Assembly: GCA_016800925.1 (NCBI GenBank)
Contig: JABCPU010000193.1
Coordinates: 60,418 to 124,417, forward strand
Direction of reading: 5' to 3'
Length of the DNA: 64,000 nt
Origin: Suillus spraguei
Lineage: Eukaryota > Basidiomycota > Agaricomycetes > Boletales > Suillaceae
Within the stretch, counting starts at the first letter, position 1, and every line of letters starts with the position of its first letter. Shown here piece after piece: positions 1 to 12,201 of this stretch. Both the position numbers and the translations under genes were made by a program. The notes under the pieces are model-generated. The model worked only from the letters and a program-made list of their open reading frames with translations, searched no databases and was not told the origin of the DNA.

Positions 1-10
1 TCTTTTCTAG

Positions 11-286
11 GTTTCCAAAATGTCCAATATCCGACGTGCATCTGCAGTAATCCCCACTCCTGCATCCTACGTGCGGGCTTGCCTCTCCAAAATTGGCCTC
101 TCCTGCGGCGCAGCACTCACTGAGCGCCCTGACACGCTTACACCGTTCTGGAGCCATGCACTCCTTGATTACGCGATACACGTCATCGGATGGAAGACCC
201 AGTTTATTTCCTATACCCATTCGCTGCATAAGAACATCAGAAGAAAAGTACTCAAGAAGCAGGAGAGGGAGGCCAAGAAGGAGTAG
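11..286 (+). CDS. Very-long-chain 3-oxoacyl-CoA reductase, last exon (partial)
   Basis: This is the 3' exon of the microsomal beta-ketoreductase of the fatty-acid elongation cycle (yeast Ifa38 type), which reduces 3-ketoacyl-CoA with NADPH at the ER. The window opens inside an intron; the acceptor TTCTAG ends at base 10 and the exon reads VSKMSNIRRAS onward to TAG at 284-286. The C-terminal hallmarks are visible: the IPTPASYVR segment, the SKIGLSCGA segment and the TPFWSHALLDYAI motif. The tail is lysine-rich and ends EREAKKE, close to but not exactly a canonical KKxx ER-retrieval signal. The Rossmann fold and the catalytic Ser-Tyr-Lys lie upstream of the window. The identification rests on family memory of this conserved C-terminus. 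Confidence 0.85.
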   Translation, partial: VSKMSNIRRASAVIPTPASYVRACLSKIGLSCGAALTERPDTLTPFWSHALLDYAIHVIGWKTQFISYTHSLHKNIRRKVLKKQEREAKKE

Positions 287-1114
287 CTAGCCTGACCTGC
301 TTCATTTAAAATGTGAGCACGTTGGATCATACAAATTTTCGGATTGCGTAATCTGCTGCCACGAGCACAATGCAATACCTATTCTGCAAAGACAATGATG
401 TGCGCTTGAATTATTATTGACTTGTGTATTTGCTCGGTTCAGGTCCGTCTGCTGTTTGCTATCAGACCTGTGCATTACCGGAGTGATTCTGTAACTAATG
501 ATCTGAACTCTTAGCTTGCTTTTGTATGACGATGACTGGCCAACATGTCTAATGCCAATGCAGGCGGCGAGGATCGTCCGGCACTGAAGTCTTTCATATC
601 AGATAAACAGCTCGGACAAACGAGCTTTGGGTCATCTGTGGTTTGTTATAAGCCTTAGTCACATGAGTTAACTATAATTATCAATTATCTGATATGTCAA
701 GCGATACTACTTGGTTGAAACTTGAAGCTTGAACACTGATAATGGACTCGTTAGTGAACTCGGTGCTAGGCATATTGTTGCCGTGAACTACGGAAGGACG
801 CAAGCTAAAACGGGCAAACATTGGTAGAGGAATTTTGAAAACAATATGCTACGCATAAAGCTTTCGAGCCATCCTTGCTGTCTGTTCACGTGCGCCAAGA
901 GTATTCCTAACCTTAGTAAGCTAAAGAGACCATCTTTTGTCCTACCATGTATCAGAGATTCAAGGACCCATGTAAAATCTGACTGCAGGAGACTCCAAGT
1001 AAGCGCGTGGTCAAAGTTTTTTTCCATATTCTAATTTTTCTTCCAGCATCGAGACCGTCGACATGGCAAGGTTATATGCTACTGTACCTGATGGGAGACG
1101 ACCGGCCCAAACGC
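287..1114. other. Intergenic, no supported gene
   Basis: AT-leaning sequence with many stops in all frames. The short open frames around 788-1034 lack splice sites and recognisable motifs. It probably holds the 3' UTR of the preceding gene. Confidence 0.5.
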
Positions 1115-1393
1115 GGTATGAATTTGGTTTAATAACGGGCCCCTCAAGCCTATACGGATGAAGAATCAAGATGCGAGAGACACAACCTATTTGACAGCGA
1201 GGCCTATCAGAGCGCTAACAGGTGTTCATGGTCACATGGAGTTACATCGATTAAAGACTTTTGGTACGGTATTGCCTTCGCCGATCCTTATGAAAGCTCA
1301 CCAGCCAACTCGCCGTTGGAGGGTAAATATACGACTTTCAAAAAGTTGCTGAAGAGGGACGGACTGCTTCGTTGGTATCAATATGAACCTTGA
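1115..1393 (+). pseudogene. C-terminal coding fragment of unknown family
   Basis: An open frame follows a TAA at about 1113 and runs to TGA at 1391-1393. The peptide has the composition of a real exon: CSWSHGVTSIKDFWYG, then FADPYESSPANSPLEG, ending RDGLLRWYQYEP. It is rich in aromatic residues and looks like the extreme C-terminus of a conserved enzyme or secreted protein, but I do not recognise the family. No convincing upstream exon is visible; the sequence to the left is full of stops. It is therefore either a relic or the last exon of a gene whose other exons have decayed. Confidence 0.4.
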
Positions 1394-2867
1394 TGCGCTC
1401 TGTTTGTAACCCGTCGTATTCCAGTGGGGTCGAAATTCAGGAATAAGACACTATCGCATTGTGCGAGCTGTGTACTTCGAATTCATGGAATCAGAATAGG
1501 ATGTGCTGGCATACAGTTTAATTTGCGTCAGTTTTATTTCTACTTCTGATGATGTACCGTCAAACTTGAAGTTTACTTTTTTTTTTGAACGACAGTCTCG
1601 CGTTGAATCGTCCTTGAGGCCTGAGGGGACATTCTCACACCGAAACACTCGTTCTTCATCGTCAACGTGAATGTGCTGATCGATGTGCAAGGCTAAAAAT
1701 GATCCAGCGCTCCGTGGGCTTCCTACATAGCATGCCTGTAGCGAACTGCTTGGAAGCGAAGCCCAAGCCAGAAGCGTCTGACAGAGCGTCGCGGGGCAGA
1801 CCACGTCCTTAGCACCCACTGCAGCCACCTGTTTCCTAGGATAAGAGTCTGTTAGCTAGGGCAAGAGTGACATTAGGTGGCGGGGATGGCAGCAGTTGCG
1901 AACCTGGGAAATTTTTCATCAGGGAGTTACTGCTACTCCAACCACGCCGACCATCTCATTTCGTTTAGGATACTACTATACCCATATGCCCAGTGGGAGT
2001 ACAAGCTCCGAGACACGACTACAACCGCATTCAATGACCGGCTAGCTGTTCACAGTAACTCGGGAGGGATGTTTACGGTTGTGGGAGCTAGTGGGGATAT
2101 GAAGCTTCATATCCCAGACCTGGCGACCTTTAGCCCTAAAACCTGCTCACCATGTGACCCTAATCTGTCGTTTCCGAACCGACCGAGAAGTGGCGTCTTC
2201 ATACAAAGATGATGCTGGAGTCGACCTGCGAGGTATCTGCACAGTGGCTGCTCATATCAGCAGTTTTATTGGTCAGTTTCTTTTGCGTGGCTAGCCTCTG
2301 AATTGAATGCTGAATTATATGTTATCCAAGTACCTGACAGTTTCTTTCATTAGTTTCGATATGTATATGCGCCTCCAGACTGGAAAGCCCTCATTCTCAC
2401 TGTCCACTCCCATTACTCTTCGAAGCCGACGTCTCGGTACAAGTAGTGGTATCCGATTCGACGGATATCGAGCAAGCAAGACAGTAACGAGCTGGCACTG
2501 GTTAGACTGGTACAAATTACTTCTGATGCCTCGTTTACATTGGTCTCTACAGCTGTTGCATCCTTTTTCGGAGGACTTGTGGACGGACCCGCGTTGGCGC
2601 GACGCGACGTGTCGCGTCAAGTAGTCATTAAATTAATTATGGGTACCAAAATTTTTCAATGAAACAAAAGTGAGACCAAGCTTTATTGTATGATACATCG
2701 AGTTATCGGGGTTTAACCCCTCTAAAAGACAGACACGATTAATATTATGATCTTTTGTCACCGGTGGACCTCTAAAGCTACCGGGAATTGCCGCTTGACA
2801 GAAATTATGCCATTGGCAACTTTTTGACATTGACAACAACACGATTAAGTTTATCACACCGAGTCTT
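1394..2867. other. Intergenic, no supported gene
   Basis: Open frames at 1451-1828 (minus) and 1877-2212 (plus) exist, but neither shows a family motif or plausible splicing. The bases before 2868 are AT-rich and may hold the promoter of the next gene. Confidence 0.4.
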
Positions 2868-3979
2868 GTGGGTGTAATAAGTGTCTGCACCTTCTGGACA
2901 TTAAATTCCTCTGGTTTCGTGTCGTTTGCGACGCCGTCTTCCCAGGCACACGACCCCTTTGAACTCGACTTCGACCTACGGACAAGTATGCCCGCCAGTG
3001 ATCCGGTTCAGTGCGCTGCTCCTACGTCGGAGGGCGCACTCTCCCATACGAGCTCTCAACATATAAGAGAGTCTAGTCAGGACGCATCGTTCGGCAGACA
3101 AACCCAAAGTGAGATCACACTCGACATCCCAACAGCGGTGTCGTCGAGAGAAATACCGTCGGAACCCCGAGAACCAGTAAGTCACACCCACCGATTGCAG
3201 AACTATAATTTTTTATTACCTGTGTGTAGCCTTCTCGCTCATCAGCTCCGTCTCCTGCTCCTACCGAAATCATCCCCCTGGACCTCACACAAGAAGAAAT
3301 TGTAGAAGAAATTCAGAAGATGGGAATAAAAGTTCGCGATTTTGCCTACGAGGCCGTTCCAATTCCGCAGCGTGCTGTCGAGCTCTTTGATCCACTGCAG
3401 GCGTGGAACACTTACGAGACCGTAATTTCGCACCCCACCATGATGCGACCATGTCTTCCAGGAAAAATAACGCGTCGCTTGCTTGATATCGGCTGGCTTA
3501 AGAAAGAAGAGGAAGATGAGCGATGGAGTAATAAAGACAGGGAAGCACTTGAAACCTACGACAAACGACCACATTACCCATGGCGCGCGTACAGCCTTCC
3601 CAAACCCAAGCGGGAAGCGCTTGCTAAGACGTGGAGAACGAGGTTTCAAGAGATTACTGCCGAACAAATGTTGGCGACGATTTCCAGGCCCTTCTCCCGG
3701 TTTAGGGCGCCCTTTGAGTTTGGCGGGAATGTAGAGAAAAAGCGTGGTTCTACTGAAGACCAGGAGGTGCAGGATGGGGACGTTTCACCGCGAACCAAAA
3801 AGCGACGGTTGGAGCAGCAAGACGCAGCGTCTTTGGCACCTATGCTGAGCCAGCCACCTGTCTTAATTAATGGTCGGCCGCTCCAACAATACCCAGCCGG
3901 CAATCCTGCAGACATGCAGAGGCCATCCTCCTCCTTTCAGCCGACTTCTACTCGTGCACTCCAACGTGTATTGTCCTAA
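2868..3979 (+). CDS. Conserved hypothetical protein, two exons
   Basis: Exon 1 ends at 3176 and exon 2 spans 3230-3979; the intron 3177-3229 has GTAAGT at the donor and TGTGTAG at the acceptor and keeps the frame (phase 0). The protein is mostly polar. A compact folded-looking segment lies in exon 2 (about residues 125-230: acidic DLTQEEIVEEIQ, FAYEAVPIPQRAVELFDP, then HYPWRAYSLPKPKREAL), followed by a basic patch TKKRRLEQQ that could be a nuclear localisation signal and a Ser/Gln/Pro-rich tail ending RALQRVLS. The true start is uncertain. The first ATG here is 2868; an acceptor-like TTCCCAG at about 2942 would allow an upstream exon, and ATG at 2988 is a third option. No function can be assigned. 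Confidence 0.6.
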
Positions 3980-5361
3980 ATTATGCTACATTGACATAGA
4001 GGCCCTGCAGCGATTCTCATCTCGTCACTGCCTGCCGTTCGCCTTTCTTTGACAATAATTGCCACTATGCGTCGCAAAGTAATGTGACTGTATTACTCAT
4101 ATTTTTTACTTGCTCGGGATAAGGTATCTCCGGAGATTGTAGCATTACTATGAAGTTAGCTGTACTCCGTGTTCCTTGTAATATTCCTTGTAATGTCCTT
4201 TCGATCTATTTATCTGGCAAAGTGAAAATAGTGAATCAGACACGTGAAATCCATTCATAGACGTCGATCATTAGCCGATCATAATCGAGTTTCCGAACGG
4301 AGTTGTATGATAATCAGTAAAGTTTTACTATACGCAAACTCTCACTACTTGCTAGGCATATGCATATGAATATCCTGCCTCTTCATATCTCACGCGAAAT
4401 AAGAAACGCGCAGATTATTCTTGGACAAATGCGACACAAACAACACTCGTATTGTTCGGACTTGATAATTGGACTGATTAAGTGCCCAAGGGTGGTCCCA
4501 GGATTTTTACGCGGACAGGTTGAAAGATGTGCATGAGTGAACTTAAGTTAGCGCAGTTAATCAGCATCAACAATTGAAGTACTTATGTAGAACGACTGAC
4601 CTATCAATATATGCCCTCCAAGTCTACCGTCTGATTACAGTAGACCGATGTTTGCTTCGAGTTTCGGTTATCGTGGTGTACCTGGCACTGCGCCTTTCCG
4701 CGAAATCACCAGTCAGGAATCCCGTTTTCTGTTAGGTACCAATGTACCATCAGATTCAGCGTCACAATTTCTCGTGGGTATTTATCGCCATGAGGACAGT
4801 AACCTATGATACAAGTAGTAGTACTTTGGATATACATACATATTGTTGTCTATGGGGGGCCGCCCATCACAGGACTCTGGACAATAAACATCGTCAGGAT
4901 AGATTCACAAAAAGTGAACAAAAATACCTCGACCATAAGATATGGAGTTCCTGGTAAGCACCACGATAAGTGGAAAACGGACGCTTCGACCTAGGTTACA
5001 CAGTTCGGGATACTTGAGACTATTGTGTAATGATCCTCAGCCAACTCATATAGTATTACATAATGAAAATGTCTTTGTATATTGCATAATTATTGCTTGA
5101 CTCACGACTTGAAGTTCGAGAGTACCAGCGGCATAGTGAAGTCAGGGTCTGCGCACACTTATCCACCCTTTATTGTCATTAATTAGATGATCTCTCCTAG
5201 GTCAGCGCATCGGGTAACCCCTGATCGAGAGCTTTCACATCTCCAGACCGCTGCTGGCGACTGCTGCTACTACTAGTAGCACTTTGTCCTAAGCACTTCG
5301 ATGTACGTGTTCACACAATAGGAACCGAGGAAATATAGTCATTCTCGATATCAGGAAGCAG
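3980..5361. other. Intergenic, no supported gene
   Basis: AT-rich, stop-dense sequence. Open frames at 4742-4994 have no coding character. The promoter and possibly a short first exon of the AlkB-like gene should lie in the right third. Confidence 0.4.
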
Positions 5362-6350
5362 GTACCACCCTCAAGTCTTGGTGTCGGTGACAAGATTGGA
5401 GAAGGCGACTCTAGCCTCGTGCTTAACGTGCTTCCTCCTGAATTATGTGATAAAGCGTTCAAGCAGATAATAGACGAGGTCGATTGGAACGTTATGTATC
5501 ATCGTGGTATGTTCCTTCCACCAACTCGTGTTGATCAAATCCTGACATGATTGAGGGTTCAGGTGGTGAGGTACCGAGGCGCGTGGCGGTTGAGGGGGAG
5601 ATCACAAATGATGGAAGGTGCTTTCTATCCCCACCGCGTTTTTGATCAGCTGATCCGTTCAACTTCAGCTTCCCGATTTACCGACATCCTGCAGATAAGT
5701 CCCCTCCGCTTCGACGGTTTTCCCCAACGGTAGCTACCATCCGCGAGCACGTGGAGAACGCCCTTGGTCACCCCGTGAACCATGTCTTAATTCAACACTA
5801 TCGTAGTGGTGCGGACTACATCTCAGAGCACTCTGACAAGACAATCGATGTCATGCGCGGATCAAAGATAGTCAATGTCAGCCTAGGCGCTCAGCGAGTA
5901 ATGACACTTCGCATGAAACGAGATGGGATGCAACAGGCGGGTGACAGTGCTACTCCACGGCCGTCACAGAAAATTCGACTGCCTCATAATTCAATGTTCG
6001 TCCTTGGTCTCGACACGAATGCGAAATGGTTACACGCAATCAACCATGACAAACGTCCGGTCCATTTGAAGTCCGCAGAGGAACAATTTATGAACGGAGA
6101 GCGTATCAGTCTCACGTTTCGTCATATCGCCACATTTCTTTCCAGAGATGAATCACGTATATACGGCCAGGGGGCCAGGGTAAAGTTCTGTGACTCGGGT
6201 CACGCAGTAATTAGTGGCGGAGAGGAAGCTGCAAAACTCTTGGAAGCATTTGGTAAGGAGAACCAGCAGAGCGACTTCGACTGGGAAGAAGTGTATGGAG
6301 AGGGTTCCGACGTATTGCATTTCACATCGAGGGAGTCATCATCTCGGTGA
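5362..6350 (+). CDS. AlkB-like Fe(II)/2-oxoglutarate dioxygenase
   Basis: A member of the AlkB family of oxidative nucleic-acid demethylases. Three exons are clear: up to 5506, 5563-5617 and 5669-6350, joined by introns with GTATGT...TTCAG and GTGCTT...TTCAG in matching phases. After splicing, the conserved FPIYRHPADKSPPLRRF block precedes the double-stranded beta-helix. The metal ligands are visible: HSD within YISEHSDKT (HxD) and the distal His of WLHAINHDKR; the 2OG-binding Arg is in ERISLTFRHI. The C-terminal extension of roughly 60 residues is acidic and Ser-rich. The first exon is incomplete: the frame is open upstream of 5362 without a convincing ATG, so a short upstream exon is likely. 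The substrate (DNA, RNA or protein) cannot be told from sequence. Confidence 0.8.
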
Positions 6351-7104
6351 TAAAGTTATTGTATTGATTAGATTAAACACCTGTAGTCAAGTGAATCGAG
6401 TACGAACTACGTTATTATTATTTCTGTTGTTCTTCGTATTTCCCGCCTAGCAACGATGGTGACATGGCCACTTGGTTGACAGGAATGACACAACTCTCTC
6501 CCATACCTTCATCACTATCACTAACTTAGCTCGCAACCACTCGTTCGCCGCAGCGCAGGCAGCTGCCGGTATTTCCAGAGAAAGCTTTTATTTTTCTCGT
6601 CTTGCAAGTCGTTCTTTCAAGTTTAAATTCATTCGTCGAAGGTTCAATATTCAACAATTGACAGCCGTTGGCTATCACTAAGAACGGATTTAATTCCGTA
6701 AAGATCTGGTAAGCGGAAGTATTCTTGTTCGGTTTCCTTTTTGGGGGGAAGGAAATTTAGTTTTTCAGGGCGGCGCGTGTTGGTTTTGAGCGCGCCTTCT
6801 TCCCACTTTTTGGTTCAACTATCGAAAGGGAAAAACACGAGGCTCTTAATCGTGGACTTGGAACGAGGCTTGCCTGTTCCTTTAGATCTCTCTGGTATAT
6901 CGACCTTGGAGACTTTTATCTTAACCTCACGCTCTGCATCTTGCTCTGCATCTTACTCGTATCCTTTCAACACATTCCATTTTCTATTATTCAACTATCC
7001 ACCAAAAAAAATAAATTCTCTAACGCGACACACATTGCAACTTATTCTTCACGAACTCGCTTATTATTTCATCCATTGCATGATATTTTCATTTTATTAA
7101 CGAT
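6351..7104. promoter_or_regulatory. Intergenic region with probable promoter of the membrane-protein gene
   Basis: No gene supported. From about 6900 the sequence is pyrimidine-rich (CTCTGCATCTTGCTCTGCAT, TATCCTTTCAAC), the composition usual in front of fungal start codons, and leads directly to ATG at 7105. Confidence 0.4.
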
Positions 7105-10100
7105 ATGTCACGACTGCAGCCCAGCACGTCTTCCGAGTCTCCTTTAAGCGCATCTGCGCCTGGGGATTCCCCAAACAGAGGCTACGTCTCTGAACGCCCC
7201 TCTTCTTCTACTCATCCGAGAATATCAGAGGGTTCAGAAGGTTATCCATCATGGCTCCCAAAGAGGCCTCCGCCTCCTGCACCAACATCAACTTTCCACT
7301 CCTCCGTTGGAATGTTCGAACCTCCCCCACCCGAGACGTTCTCGGGTGGTCGAAAGGCTACACCACGTTCCGTACGTGTTGTGAGCCTCCAGGATACTGC
7401 GCAGGCTAGCGCCAATCCGTATAATCGCCGTGATATCATGGACCAGACTCCGCAAACCAACCCTCCACGTCCTCGAGTCTGGTCGCGTGCTACAACTGCT
7501 GGCTTGAGCGGAACTCTAGTGTTACCAACGATTAAAACACAGGAGCACTCTCAAGCACCGAAGTTTCGGTCATCTGGTCTTCACCCCGAACTACTTCGAA
7601 ACCCTTCTGCCCTCACTCGTCTTTACTTTTACTTGCTTCCTCTCATGACTTTTTACCACATTCCTGTGCAAACGTTCTTCGACTTCAACACTGTATTTAT
7701 AATTATGCAGTAAGTTTATATGTTATTAAAGGATTAGCAGGCGCAGTCTGATTTTATCATTTCGCAGAATCGCCAGGTTTCCTAATCCTTCCGCACCGGG
7801 CGTGCCAGGTTCGGGCAAGAATTGGGCACTCGGTGCTGCAGCATACATAGCTTGTTGGCTGGCTTGGATAACTACGGTTTTTGTTCTATATGAACTTATC
7901 TACTCCTTCTGGCGCCGATGGCGTGTTAGTGAGTACTATTTATCGACGATTTATATTCGACACTGACAATGGTATAGAACGACCGCTCATCACCCCATTA
8001 TATCTTTCTTCAGCTGCTTTCAACCTTGCTTCTATGACGTCCTACACGAACTTCTGTTTCATGCAGTACATCCGTTTCTCGGCTTTCTTTGGCGAAAATG
8101 GTAGTATCCGCGATGGCATTGCAGAAACGTTCTGGTTTTACTCGCAGAACCTGCCCACTGTTGCGCTTCTGCTACCTCGAGCGGGACTCTCCCTAGCTTT
8201 GCTGCTCACATTTACGTCTGCTTCTCCTGATTATGTTGCTATGCTCGAAGCTGGCTTCAATCGTCGCGATGGAACTTACTTCAGTGGGTCTGATGGCACA
8301 CTAACGGCTTACGCCCGTGGCGTTCTTATTGCCAATGCTGCTTGGACGGCGTGGCGTGTCCTTGTGTTACTCCTCAGCTGGTGAGCGATCACAGGCTAAT
8401 ATATTTTGGTTTCTTCTGATTTTTTTCAACTCGAACAGGATTGGTCTATGGATTCTTAGTGGTCAGGGCTGCGCCGGACTCTGTGGGCCGCGCTTCAGGT
8501 GGGAGGAAGAAGATCGCGAAAAGTCTTTGTCCAACTACAACGGCGACAGTGCCTCAGAAGCGGACGCTCTCCTGTGGAGCTGGAAAATTTGTACGCGTCT
8601 ACGTATCCAAGAAGCCTATGATTTTTGCTTGACGGTGAAGCCTCCTACGCGGTGGTCTGGTACCGCAAAGAAGGATGAACCAGGACCGCTGGGCTTGGAA
8701 ACCTCCCCACCCTTTGAAGTTGAGCAGGTGCTTGCAGCTGTTGGTTTGCCTTCCGTACCACCACTAGCAAGGCGCGGTGCGCTTTCAGAGGATCTTTTTT
8801 CCTTTCCAAGAGAGGAGTCTGGTGAAGCGCCAGCGCCTCCACCGGAGCTGTCCGAGATAATCCCCAAAGTCGTCAAGAGATCTTCGAAGGACAAGGAGAT
8901 GACCGGTCCTTCGGCGCCCCTGCTCAAGCTTCCGTATCCGTTCGCTGGGTATGGTGCCCAAGTGTCATCTAAAGACCAGATTCCCTTCCCACCTTCCCCT
9001 AGTTCCAGGAAGGAAAAACGTAGGTCACCGCCCACCAGCGGCTCAGAACGTCCAGCTCAAGAAGAAGAGGAAGATGACGATGACGATGATGACGCTGAAG
9101 AAGACGAGTCAGACGAGGAGGCCGAGATCGAGGTCGAAGATAATAGCGAAGCTCCGCCACGCACCTCCGGTTCGATGTCCAGTCTCGGACAGCCGGTATC
9201 ATCTCGTTACCCTTTCCAACTTCGCCGCCCTGCCCGTGGAGGTTCGGTTTCCTCAGCAGCTGGTACACACTCTACTCCCAGGACACATCCATCAACAAAT
9301 ACCCGCTCAACGGAGTCGCGAGCGTCAAATTCTACACAATCCACTGGCAATCGTGATACCTCATCTGAGTCTCCCAATTCACATGGCATGAGCTCGGGCC
9401 TGTCCAGTCCTAGTTCCGGATATGGTAGTCCGATACCCATGCCCCCTCGTCATCCCCAACCAGGTCGTAGTCGCGCTCGTGCAGGAACTGTTCCAGTGTT
9501 GTCATCTCCCTCTCCGATCGTGTACACTGCACCTACCAGAATTCGTGTCGACAGCGCCCATACAGAGACTTTTGGTGGGGGTGGTTATGAGTCCTTCTTG
9601 AGTGAGGAGGCCGATGATGATGATAAAGCAGGGGAAGACGGGGAAGACGATAAGGAAGAGGCAGAAGACCAGGATGATGAGCCTCAGATGATGGAGCAGC
9701 CTGTGCCTGAAGGTCCCCATGAGGTTGCGGAAGGCGAGGATAGTGTTGGTCTCCTCGGAGTCGGTCCTCGCAGCCCGAAATCTTCGATGGTCAGCAGCCT
9801 TCGCCGTCGTGGTCATCGCTCAGATTCTGGGCGTTCACAATCTGGACGTTCTCGATCTGGTTCTCGATCTGGCTCTCATTCGGGTTCGTCGAGTTCCCGT
9901 GCCGGTTCAGTTGTGCGTTCGCGAGCGCAGTCACTCATGCACAGCATCGGAGCCGCCTCACGATCGTCATTGGATCTTGTCCAGTCTATACGCTCTCGTA
10001 CAAATTCGTCTATGGCTCGTCTTGAGGAGGACACAGCGTTCTCATCTGACTCCCGCTCGCGTAGCGGGTCAGAAGGGATACAGAGCAGCAATGAGAATTA

Positions 10101-10455
10101 TACTTTTGGAGTGAAGCCACCTGTTGGACAACGCTCTGGGTCCCGTCTGAGAGAAGTTTCCTCAAACCCTTCCATCTCCACCCCCTCTATTTCTGCAGCT
10201 TCGGAGGCCACCACGTCTCGTCTCACTGCTCGTCCTACCTCCCGCGAGCGAGAAGTCGAGCGAATAGATATCCCCAGGCGGCCGTATGGGGGACAGAGCG
10301 CTGACAGCCGACCCGACATCAGTACTGCTGCTCAGTCGTTCATAACAGCAGCTGCTACATTAGAAGGCACCTCGGCGTCTAGTGAGCCCCCGGCAAGTTG
10401 GCAAGAAGTGTCGCACATGGTTGACAGACCAGGCACTGAGTGGAGACCTGCATGA
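7105..10455 (+). CDS. Large polytopic membrane protein with acidic and Ser/Arg-rich tail
   Basis: Four exons (7105-7709, 7768-7928, 7978-8380, 8439-10455) with canonical GT-AG introns join in frame to about 1061 residues. Residues 1-170 are Pro/Ser-rich and disordered. Residues about 170-400 hold five or six hydrophobic segments, for example YLLPLMTFYHIPVQTF, AAAYIACWLAWITTVF, LPTVALLLPRAGLSLALLL and ANAAWTAWRVLVLLLSW. The last 600 residues are hydrophilic: an acidic run near residues 597-625, a second near 780-808, and RSGSRSGSHSGSSSSR-type repeats near 843-880. This looks like a fungal-specific membrane protein with a long cytosolic regulatory or scaffold tail. I recognise no catalytic domain. 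The frame is intact, so it is a working gene. Acidic runs and Ser/Arg repeats make phosphorylation control plausible (inference). Confidence 0.75.
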
Positions 10456-11195
10456 GCATTCTCTCTTTTTTTTTTGCATGCTACTTATTTGACATCATCT
10501 ATTCACAATTCCCCACATCATGACCCGCAACTTCATTTCATAATTCAACACTGGAGTTACATTTCACACTTATTCCCGCGCGAGACCGTTTAATTCTACT
10601 ACCGTTGCTACCCCTGTTCTATCTAGCTCAATGTCACCCTTACGGATTTGAACCTTTGCATTTAAAGGCCTTTCAACTTGGGGATATTCTGGAGCTCTCA
10701 ATGATGAGCATACTTGATGACAATGTATACTGGTTTCTGAGCTAGGTACTCTGCACTAATGTTAATGCTTACACTAACCGTTCCATGTGCTCGATGTGAC
10801 GTGAATCACATCATAGTCAATTAAGTGACATGTAAAACTTAAACTTCACGAGTGGCACACAAAGGAGATAAAGGTACGCTTGAGGTACACACCTCATTTC
10901 GACAGCATGCCGATATGTAAAGTTGTGATCCATGCCGAGGGCTGATGATCCCGTGATAAATGAAGCAGGCAGATAAGCATAAGGAGTATGGAGAATGTTC
11001 TGCAGCGCCTGCAGACATGTATCACAGCACTTAATAACAGGGCGTTAAGTGGGCGGTGAGGGAACTTGGTGGATGAATGGACACATTATTCGACAAACCC
11101 AAGCGCTAAGCGATGCCTCATCCAAAAGGTATCGGTCGATGCATATGAATGTTCGTGAGATTGACGAGGAAAGCGAATAAACGGTAGTGTTACAA
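10456..11195. other. Convergent intergenic region
   Basis: This lies between two 3' ends, the plus-strand membrane-protein gene and the minus-strand SUMO gene. It carries a T-run just after the stop at 10455 and otherwise AT-rich sequence. No gene seen. Confidence 0.5.
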
Positions 11196-11826
11196 TTATG
11201 GGCGACGACTGTACAAATATGCAGGAGATGAACCGCCAACCTCTGCATATCCAAAAAGAGGATAATGAGATCAAAAATTAGGAAAGAAACGAAGAAACTG
11301 GAAGAGTGCGCACGTTCTACCATCACATCGATCGTATCTAGATAGGAGTAATTTCAGAAACAGACAAGTACACGACAGTGAAGATACCCACCGTTGTCCT
11401 CCATATCGAGGGTTGAAGGCGTATCATCGTCGTTGATTCTCGATCCGTCGTACAAAAATCTGAACAAGAGTTGTTTAGCAAATAGTAAAATAGTCCAAAC
11501 ATAGTTTAAGCTGCCAAGAACAGTCCACCTGCCCAACTTCCGCTAAGAAAAGTCGGGAAATTCTACCCACCGAATGCTGCCCACATCCTTGCCAACTTTA
11601 TTAGCATAAGCGCCTTGAAGCTTGCTCAACTTGGTGTTGCGCTTGATTTTGAAGAAGACTTCGTCTCCAGCTGAGCTTACAACCTGGGGAAGAATATCAG
11701 ATTTGTGATCCATTGTGAGAGTCGCGTCGGTTGATGCGATACCATCGATTTTCATACCTTGACATTAATTGGCGCGTTCTCTTCTTGCTTTAAGTCTTCC
11801 GGTGGTTGCTGCTGCTCTTCAGCCAT
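11196..11826 (-). CDS. SMT3: SUMO, small ubiquitin-like modifier
   Basis: This gene encodes the precursor of SUMO, conjugated to lysines of nuclear and other proteins by E1/E2/E3 ligases. Five exons on the minus strand (11758-11826, 11571-11683, 11392-11459, 11314-11337, 11196-11242) splice in frame to 106 residues. The acidic, Gln-rich N-terminus starts MAEEQQQPPEDLKQEE; the ubiquitin fold follows with VFFKIKRNTKLSKL, FLYDGSRINDDDTP and TIDVMVEQVGG. The diGly where the SENP/Ulp protease cuts is followed by an 11-residue tail SSPAYLYSRRP. One exon is only 24 nt. All splice sites are canonical, so the gene looks functional. A SUMO consensus site (psi-K-x-E) may exist at LKQE in the N-terminus, as in poly-SUMO-forming paralogues. 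Confidence 0.95.
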
Positions 11827-12201
11827 GGTAGCAAGTAAAGATTGTACAAATAACTTGAATAAAGATCGGGAAACGCGGGTAACGTGGGTGAGATAAACTC
11901 AGTGAGGAAGTGACGAAGACAAGGAGGAACTTGTGGACGGGACGGCGAACAGAGATTGTCGGTGTTTGTACTGCTTCTTTACCTAATCCGTTCCCGACAA
12001 ATGCCCAGTGTATGTATTCAGAATATGTAGAGTAAAAGGCTCAACCAAATCAATGGAAAAATTATATGTGACGTATTGTAACAATTAACCGAGGATCGTG
12101 AATGAATCGCTGAAGACAATAAGAACAAATGTTAATCAGTTAGGGCTAAATAAAAGGGATGCAGCGAGTGTCGGTGGACTGCTTTCAAATTCAGTGACAG
12201 G
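11827..12201. promoter_or_regulatory. Intergenic, SUMO promoter region
   Basis: About 375 bp between the SUMO start and the 3' end of the next minus-strand gene. It must carry the SUMO promoter and the 3' UTR of the neighbour; no clear motif is seen. Confidence 0.4.

Noticed and set aside
1877..2212. 111-codon plus-strand frame
   Set aside because: No family motif, no splice context and stops on both sides; composition not clearly coding.
8616..10319. Minus-strand and alternative-frame ORFs
   Set aside because: They are shadows of the Ser/Arg-rich tail of the membrane protein, which has clear splice-supported coding.
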